This document shows positions 57,175 to 64,000 of a stretch of DNA of 64,000 nucleotides, in pieces. The stretch lies in assembly GCA_030549495.1 (NCBI GenBank), contig JAUIRK010000925.1, positions 682,001 to 746,000 of the forward strand, given 5' to 3'. Position 1 is the stretch's first letter; every line of letters starts with the position of its first letter. The notes under the pieces are model-generated. The model ran no database searches and had not been told where the DNA came from. It saw only the letters and a program-made list of their open reading frames with translations. The translations under genes were made by a program, and so were the position numbers. The DNA is from Nectonema munidae (lineage: Eukaryota; Nematomorpha; Nectonematoida; Nectonematidae).

Positions 57175-57876
57175 TAAAAACTTTGCGATTTGATTTAGAT
57201 GAGGGATTTCAAGTCAGAATAGCAAAATCGAATGAAGCATTTGTCAAATGCTGAATCATTTTTTAAAAATTGAAAATTTTGCGAACTTATGCTCTCTTTT
57301 TTCTACTTTCTTTTTGCTAAAACTCGCATACGTCAATCAAAAATTGGCACGAATTAAATAGCGAGGCTATGATGATTGACATACAGTGTGAAAAAGATTG
57401 TGTTAATTATTTTTTTGTGCTGTAATTTTAATTTTGATGAAAATAGTAAAAGTGAAGGATTATAAAAAGTAATTTTGATTTATATTTTAATTTTATGTTT
57501 TAGACATGACTTCTCACTTTTTAAATTTTGGTTTAGGGAGCAACTACTTCTTAAACTCTTTCAAATACCATTAAACAGTCAATTTTTTCAATCGTCACAT
57601 ATACACACATATGCTCGCACGAACATTCCATTTTTTTTCCCTTTTCAAATTTTAAGTTTACTCATCTCAGTTTTTCCAATGTTTAAAAATAAAACATTCA
57701 TTTTGATTGGAAATTTGAAGACGGTTGAGTAAAGTTGGTTTGGAGAAAGTTTAATCTCACTTTAAAAATGATAAGTCGAAAATCAATATATAATATAAAC
57801 ATATGTTTAAAAGAATCAGTTTTTCGCTAAACCGATTCTCCAATATTTTTGCCAATAAAAACCACTTCTTTAACTG

Positions 57877-58017
57877 TTTAACCGGTTATCGACCACAGTC
57901 GACATATGTCGACTTTACAAAAATGTGAATCGTCCGCGTTTTTAATGCTTTTTTAATACAAATCTTCTGCTTTATACTAGATATCGTCTGATTATTCTGG
58001 TCGTTAACGGGTTAAAG
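57877..58017. mobile_element. TTAA-flanked MITE
   Basis: TTAACCGGTTATCGACC on the left and GGTCGTTAACGGGTTAA on the right are inverted repeats. The interior (CGTCCGCGTTTTTAATGC, TAGATATCGTCTGATTA) is related to the MITE at 63083 (CGTCTGCGTTTTTTTAGATA). Confidence 0.6.
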
Positions 58018-58383
58018 TTTATTAGTCATGGGAAGGTGAACAACCTATTTTTTGAAAAACACAGAACTAAAAATTTAACCCTGATTTTCCAACCTTTTTG
58101 CCCAGAGATTACAAACCATTGAACATTTTGAAAGATATTTATATTACAATTTAATAAAATTCAGACCTTTTGATATAAACAAAATATATTTTTGAACAGG
58201 AAGTTTAAAATAATTTTCCTATAAATTGTTGTAAGTACAAAAGTTAATTTTACAAAAATGTTTCCCTTACAAAGTCCGTTTTAGTTTAGTTTGTGCTCAA
58301 TGACTTCGTTAACTGGCATGATTGTCCACTGTAGTCAAGGTTGATTAACTTTATTCTCATTTTTTATATGTGGATGCGGGTAC

Positions 58384-58752
58384 ACGATTTCATCGACAAC
58401 AAAACCGATATTTTGTAGACAACAAAACAAGATTTACTGATTAAGAGAATTACGCCATAATTAATATAAACTTATAAGTTAGTAATTACTGCTAACATCG
58501 AAACAAAATAACGTATTCGAGTTCAAGGAAACCAAAGTAATTCTTACTTAATGGTCATTTCCTACCCAAAAATGGCAAAAAAGTAGGCATCAAATGTCCA
58601 AAACATGAACGAAATTTCCTGTACCGAAATAACTAAAAAGCCTACTAATTAACTAAATACCTACTTAGCCAAGTTAGTGAAATCTGTTAATTGATTTTCT
58701 ATTTAAACACTAAATCATGCTTTGCTTATCGACGAAATCTCGCGATGATGAA
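58384..58752. mobile_element. GTCGACGAAATCT-word palindromic element
   Basis: Left words ACGATTTCATCGACAACAAA and GATATTTTGTAGACAAC; right end GCTTATCGACGAAATCTCGC. A GAAATGTC-word repeat (58545) lies inside, so it is a nested or composite structure. Confidence 0.5.
58545..58625. repeat. GAAATGTC-word repeat, copy 3
   Basis: ATGGTCATTTCCTACCC, then AGTAGGCATCAAATGTCC and GAACGAAATTTCCTGTACC; diverged from the other two copies. Confidence 0.45.
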
Positions 58753-58974
58753 ATGTGAAGTTCCTCAAAAAATATATACCTAAAACATAATCCTTTATTT
58801 CTTATGAATATATACATCACAATAGATATATATATGGCGCTTTAATGCGATTGGCTGTTCTTCTCTAACTACCTAAATGAAGTTCTGTCGATTTTTGCAA
58901 TGATGGCTGCTAAATTACTCGAATTTATGACACTGTCGCTTAAAAATAAATTTTGCATTCGAAAATACATTTAA

Positions 58975-59291
58975 CTTTTTGACACATTCTAATCCGTAGT
59001 ATGGAGTCCTGTAGAGGCTACGCGTCAAGTGGCCGTGTAGTTGGATTCTCCCAACCGTCTCCCAGCTACTCTCCACCTGTAAATTTTCTTCTTCTTCTCT
59101 TCCGCTAAAATATAGAGGTTCTTCACCCCTTTTCAGCTTCACTGGTACCTCTTTCAATGCCTCTTTCAAATTCAACCAAGAAGCGACGCGCCTTTGAATG
59201 CCTCAAGTTCTTTCAACAGACATTCCCATAAGAGCTCGACATAGGATTCCGCATCACTCAAGAAGCAGTTTTTTCTCCGTCTTAAGCAAAT
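58975..59291 (-). pseudogene. Unrecognised coding-like stretch with one frame change
   Basis: Reading leftwards, one frame gives CFLSDAESYVELLWECLLKE then LEAFKGASLLG. The next frame gives ASWLNLKEALKEVPVKLKRG, EEPLYFSGREEEEN, WETVGRIQLHGHLTRSLYRT and PYYGLECVKKL. Composition is richer in G+C than all around it, and the amino-acid content looks like a folded protein. A single-base shift near 59180 separates the halves. I do not recognise the family. It may be an exon pair, a pseudogene exon, or part of a transposon gene. No splice sites were clear. Confidence 0.4.
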
Positions 59292-59483
59292 ACACCTTTT
59301 ATAATTCAACATGAAAAATAAGAATACTTTAAGGGGGATAACGTTTATTAGTTTAGATGTCTTAGTTTTCGTATTTTATAGGAGACGTTATTATATGCAA
59401 AACTTAAAAGCCATGTTTGCTACAAAATATGATATATTTTTATTGGATCGAAATAAAATTAAAAACTTTTTCATTTTTTTTTA

Positions 59484-59760
59484 TTAATAAATGTCGGAAC
59501 ATAAGATTTTGTCGAAAAAAAATTTCGTGCACGACAAAAGAAGATTTCATCGACAAATATATTTCGTCGAAAATATTATTATATATTTCGAAAATATTCT
59601 TTTGTCTCTTGCCAAAATTTTATCTTTTTGTCGACGAAATCTTGTCTTCTTATAATTCACCAAGTTTTTTATTTATTAAATTTATATTTAACTATTTTTC
59701 CTCTTGACAAATCTTATTTAATTGTAGACGAAAATGAGATTCTCGTGTTTTAATTGACAA
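59484..59760. mobile_element. GTCGACGAAATCT-word palindromic element
   Basis: Left ATAAGATTTTGTCGAAAAAA, ACGACAAAAGAAGATTTCAT, CGACAAATATATTTCGTCGA; right TTTTTGTCGACGAAATCTTG and GTAGACGAAAATGAGATTCT then CGTGTTTT. The words face each other across an AT-rich middle. Confidence 0.5.
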
Positions 59761-61447
59761 ATATATAACACCAAATTTCCAGTATTTTATAATATTTTGA
59801 AAAAACTTTTGCATGTGAAGAACCTTTTTTAGTTGTTAACGAAATCTTATCTTTTTTCTTTCATTTTTTTTATCTGATTCAAAGTTTTTTTTAAGAAAAA
59901 ACTGCCTTTCTTTAAACTTGACCGCATCAAAATTTTCACAAACATCAATTTCATTGTTTTGCCTGCATAATATCAATTCAAATTTCTATAAAAATTGTGT
60001 TTTTCATTGTTCTGCCAAACTTCACCAATATGAATCATTTTTTTGCTTTTTCAAATAAAAAATATATTTATAGGAATTTTTTTCGTAAATTTAAAATTTT
60101 ATAAAAAAAATTAATGTATAAAATTTTTTTGATTTTTTTAGATAGAAAAGTACTTTTATAAATCTAAATTATAAACAAAAATTTATTTATAATTATTTTT
60201 TTCAATAAAAATAAAATTTGCAAAAAATTATTTTTATATATTTACAAAAATTTATTTTTCCAAAAAAATATTTCTTATTTTTATTTGGCAATTATAGCTG
60301 GTGAGTTTCTATTAGCGTATCATGATCCCAAAATTAAATGACTTAAAAAAATTCAAAACCCTGTCAATTTTCAACATTTGTCTTATCTTTAAATATAGGA
60401 AGGAAGATTTGGCATCTAACTTAAGCAAAGTCGAATTCTGGACAATTCGGCTTCTAAATATGTTGACATGGTGGCTTAATTTTCCAGGGGCCAAAAATCT
60501 GAATTTTTTGCATAAAAATTGATAGTTAATGAATTATGTTTTGTTATACACCATTTTATGTTTTAGCAAAAAGAGGAAATTTATTTTAAAAGTTTTTGCA
60601 AAAATTATTATTTGTAAAACCTATTTACCCAAATACAAGTACATCATTTCCTCCACAAATGTTTCAAGCATAATAATTAGTTGTTGTCAGTATTACAAAA
60701 TATAATATTTTATTTTGAATTGTAATTCATATGGGCAGTCGTTAGAGTCAGTGTTTTAAAAAAACTCTAAAACCTGACTTAAAAAACTACATTTAAATTT
60801 GGGCAAATTCAATATTGGTCCAAAATGAATGTAAAAATCCTACTAAAGTTCGTTAACTTTAAATGAAATCCGAATCACTTTGGAGGAATATGCTCATCAA
60901 ATTATGTTGCATTCACTTATCTTATTTCCAAAATATGGAAAATGAATTGCTCAATCTTTAAAATGTATTAAATCTTTCAATGGATCATCACAAAAATAAA
61001 CCTTGTAGCGTATTTCTTATCACTGGAAGGAAAAGTTCTATTGATCACGGTCCTTTGAAGGAAAAGAGAATTACATTTACGGCAAGAAAAGGATTCTCAA
61101 TAACGAAAAAATGCAAATGTAAATTTGCTTAAATTTTTTCATTTTAAAATGTTAATAGAGAAGTGAAGTTTGAGAAAAATGAACACTTCTGTATCAAATT
61201 TAGGCTAGAAAGATACTTACTCCTTGTTTATGATACGTGACTAAAGTTTTCATTCAATCTCAATAACTTAACTTAGTGGCTATGTCGTCTCAATTTACAC
61301 AAATTTTATAACCATGCAGTGGAAGATAAAGTAAAAAGAGTCCATTCGCTTATCTTGCAATTTCTCGAATTCTTTTGATGCCGAATTAATCTGTTGCCAA
61401 TCCTTCCACGCCCGAAATTCTGTACCCAGATCCAGTAACATAACATT

Positions 61448-61514
61448 AGGGACAATTTGGCCTCTAATTTAATATTGTTTAGAGGCGGAATTGTCTAGAC
61501 GCTGAATGGACCTG
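61448..61514. repeat. AATTCGGC-word repeat, short palindrome
   Basis: TAGGGACAATTTGGCCTCTA ... TTTAGAGGCGGAATTGTCTA then GACGCTGAATGGACC: a compact inverted pair. Confidence 0.55.
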
Positions 61515-62402
61515 CATCCAATATAAATCAACAACTGAAATTTTTTCTCAAAGTCACAGATTAATATTTAACTACATTTAATAATGCTTGAATCGAATGT
61601 ATTGTTTTCTAAAAACTGGAATACAATCGTACACATGGTTTTAAAAAAAATTTTGGGATAAAAATGAGAGGCTCTTTTTTGGTAATTCCGTAACTATACA
61701 TATATCATGATCTTTTATAAAAATGTGGAAGGTCTTTCAAAAATATTTTATTGGAAGTAATGTGTAGGTTCGCTAGTTATAGAACAAAGGAACTTGTTTT
61801 AAAATCCGCTTCCAAGTATAATACTACAACGAATTGGAAGAGCAAATTATGAAAAATGTGTCACCGTGGAATATGCCAGGAAAACGAGACGAGATTTCGT
61901 CGATAAATAAAATAAATTTTCAACTTTTTATATTTTGAATAAATTCTTTTGGCTCGAGATATTTATTCATGTTTTAGTGCCAATTTTCAATTTTTCAAAA
62001 AAAATTCAATCCCACTATATTTTCTTAATTAAAGTCATGCAAAAATTCACGTGTCATTTTAAACATTTCTACATTTTATGACTTAATATTCTCTATATTT
62101 TTAGGGTCAATAAACCCTTTTATACCTTCATATATGCGAATATATTTACAAAAAACTCATTTACTTAAAATTTGTTTAATTTCTAATTTTTAACATAATT
62201 TTCTTTTAAAATATTTTACATAAGATTGGAAAATACGTAATTTCTCAAGAAAGTTGATGTGCTTAGACTAGGGTTGCTGGATCAAAGCAGGAGAAGCTGA
62301 AATTTTTAACCCGTAATTTTCGACTGTTTTTACAAAAAATCCAAGTTTATCACAAAGTAACATCTCTAAATATGAGATTTATTTCTCAAGGATAATTTAA
62401 TC

Positions 62403-63989
62403 ATGAGCGAAGAAACCGTTTATAACAAACTTAGCTCCCTGGATATTAATAAATCGCCAGGTATTGACAACTTACACCCATTTTTACTGAAGAAACTTTC
62501 TGACGTTTTAGCATCGCCTGTAAGTAAACCCTTTAATCTTTCCATCAAAGAAGGAATTCTTCCATCTACATAGAAAACAGCTATCGTGACACCAATCTAT
62601 AAGAGCTCTGATCCTAAGGTTGCATCAGATCGATAAGTTTATCTTCCGTGCTTTGTAAAGTTCTTGAATCAATTGCATCAGAAAATATACTTTTCCACCT
62701 AGAACGAAACAGTCTCGTCGCAAATGAACAGAATGGATTTTTCAAAAAGAAATCGACAATAACACAATTAATGGAATTTCATAATGATGTTTCAACCATT
62801 TTAGAAAAAAAACACAACTGTCGACTTTCTATACTTTGACTTTAAGTAAAGCATTCGATAAAGTACCACACAATCATTTGTTTAAGTTAGAAAGCTATGG
62901 CATAAACACTAGAAATTTGAAATGGATTGAAAGCTTCCTGAAAAATAGAACTCAACAGGTCTCTATCAATGGTCATCTATCAAGTAAATCTGATGTAAGA
63001 AGTGGTGTCATCCAAGGCAGTGTGCTCGGCCCTTTTTTATTCAACTGATATATAAACGATTTGCCCTCCAACATTGTTTCCAGTTTAACCCATTTAGGAC
63101 CAATGTTCCTATTTTGGAACATAAGTAATTTCATTTTCGTCTGCTTTTTTCAATGACTTTGAATATAAATCGTCTGCGTTTTTTTAGATATCGTCTGCTT
63201 TGCTTGGTCTTAAATGGGTTAAAGCCTTTTGCTGATGATCTCAAAATCTATTGTGCCTCCACAGAAGCATCTAAGAAGATTTTGCAAACTAATCTTTTTG
63301 CTTTTTATGATTGGTGCACTACTTGGGGAATGGATCTTAATTTTCCAAATGTAGTCATCTCCAAATTGGCAAGAAAAATAATTTCACCTATACCATAGGG
63401 GGTTATGATATTAAACGAGTTGATCAAATTAACGACCTCGGCATTATTATTGATATCAATCTGCGTTTTGAATCTCATTTTTCTAAAACAATCTCCCAAG
63501 CCTATACTCAGTCTTTTTTCAAATCTTCAGACATTTTTCTCGTTTCAACGCTGAAATAGCCCTACCTTTCTATAAATCTTTAATACTTCCACCCACACCT
63601 TGAATATGGGAACGTAATAGCATATCCAACTCGTATAAAGGATATGAAAAAGTTGGAAAAAGTGCAGAGATTCATAACAAAAGGATTTGAAAATCTAGAT
63701 TATAAAGAAAGACTACTTGAGTCTTCTTTAGCCTAGATACAAGCGTAATAATATGATAACAGTTTATAATATAATTAACCAGAACATGAACGTAAAGTCT
63801 ACAGTTTTACCTCCTTTTTCTGCACGTACTTCAAGATTTCATAGAAAACAACTTTCGAAAATAAGATGCACAAATCGTTACTTGAGGTCGTCATTCTTTA
63901 GTAGATGTAGGAATAGTCTTCCAGTGCACGTTGTAGAATCTCCCTCTTTGAACGCCTTCAAAAAAGTCTCGATATTCACTGGAAAATAA
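62403..63989 (+). pseudogene. LINE reverse transcriptase (CR1/L2-like), degraded
   Basis: Plus-strand pieces in order are: YNKLSSLDINKSPGIDNLHP (62420 on), SVLCKVLESIASENILFHLE with NEQNGFFKKKSTITQL, LSKAFDKVPHNHLFKLESYG, VSINGHLSSKSDVRSGVIQG then SVLGPFLFN, the catalytic FADD box KPFADDLKIY (about 63222), and a C-terminal RCRNSLPVHVVESPSLNAFK. This is the reverse transcriptase and tail of a non-LTR element; the YADD box is FADD. Stops and frameshifts break it at five or more places, and a MITE splits it at 63083. The endonuclease half is absent (5' truncation, the usual state). It may be the same family as the 5' fragment at 30660. Confidence 0.85.
63083..63226 (-). mobile_element. piggyBac-type MITE inserted in the LINE
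   Basis: TTAA, then CCCATTTAGGACCAATGTTC ... GCTTGGTCTTAAATGGG, then TTAA. Removing the element and one TTAA leaves an uninterrupted LINE reading (SSL|KPFADD), which fixes the borders exactly. Same family, inverted, as 52694 and 6266. Confidence 0.88.
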
Positions 63990-64000
63990 GATTTTAAATT

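Larger units (their letters stand above)
57175..58914. other. Region upstream of the Hox gene
   Basis: AT-rich. No promoter motif could be singled out. It contains a TTAA MITE (57877-58017), a GTCGAC-word element (58384-58752) and a GAAATGTC-word repeat (58545-58625). Confidence 0.45.
59292..62400. other. AT-rich DNA with word repeats
   Basis: No gene seen. It contains GTCGAC-word elements (59484-59760, 61875-61920) and AATTCGGC-word repeats (60430-60492, 61448-61514). 60500-61440 and 61925-62400 hold nothing recognised. Confidence 0.45.

Noticed and set aside
57175-57260. Hox promoter or TATA box
   Set aside because: TATA-like strings are everywhere in this AT-rich DNA; none is at a position that can be defended.

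Overview
The window is AT-rich animal nuclear DNA, almost certainly arthropod and perhaps a transposon-laden crustacean such as a parasitic copepod. That guess rests on overall style (a fast-evolving Hox gene, heavy piggyBac/hAT/Tigger load, many MITE-like palindromes), not on a diagnostic marker. Genes are split by kilobase introns, so most of the real coding signal lies in short exons that had to be joined by splice sites and intron phase.

Two host genes are well supported. (1) A MOB-family kinase activator, best matched to MOB2, lies on the + strand in five visible coding exons (5770-5969, 7592-7688, 12811-12935, 13726-14324, 18170-18322). All four junctions agree in phase, and the MOB zinc ligands (CX4C and HX4H) are intact; the first exon(s) are upstream or unrecognised. 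(2) A central-class Hox gene (Ubx/abd-A type) lies on the - strand in three exons (57174-56699, 47698-47463, 43170-42944 or on to 42773). Both junctions agree in phase; it has a YSWM hexapeptide and a complete homeodomain. The two genes converge, about 24 kb apart.

The rest is mostly mobile DNA. 8.5-12 kb (inside a MOB2 intron): decayed piggyBac-like ends around an uncharacterised transposon-associated gene, then another transposase relic. 18.77-22.15 kb: a near full-length piggyBac with 14-bp terminal inverted repeats and TTAA duplications. 23.0-24.3 kb: a second, inverted piggyBac relic next to a 400-bp CA-rich satellite. 25.2-25.6 kb: hAT relic. 27.0-28.45 kb: Tigger/pogo. 29.06-30.3 kb: hAT. 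30.65-31.37 kb: 5' part of a LINE with a 2A-like motif and zinc-finger-like ORF. 36.93-37.52 kb: short hAT with perfect 8-bp duplication. 38.15-40.06 kb: BED-finger hAT. 51.22-52.43 kb: hAT in the Hox intron. 62.4-63.99 kb: LINE reverse transcriptase with a piggyBac-type MITE inserted in it. A tRNA-derived SINE occurs three times.

The most distinctive structure is a set of palindromic repeat families whose arms are built from iterated short words (AAAACGGCCC, AATTCGGCCTC, TTTCATCG, GTCGACGAAATCT, GAAATGTC). At least three share a GGTTC-type terminus, and the clearest copy is flanked by a 10-bp direct repeat. They occur throughout the window, in introns of both genes, and one abuts the homeobox exon. 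No viral fossil, tRNA, rRNA or CRISPR array was recognised.
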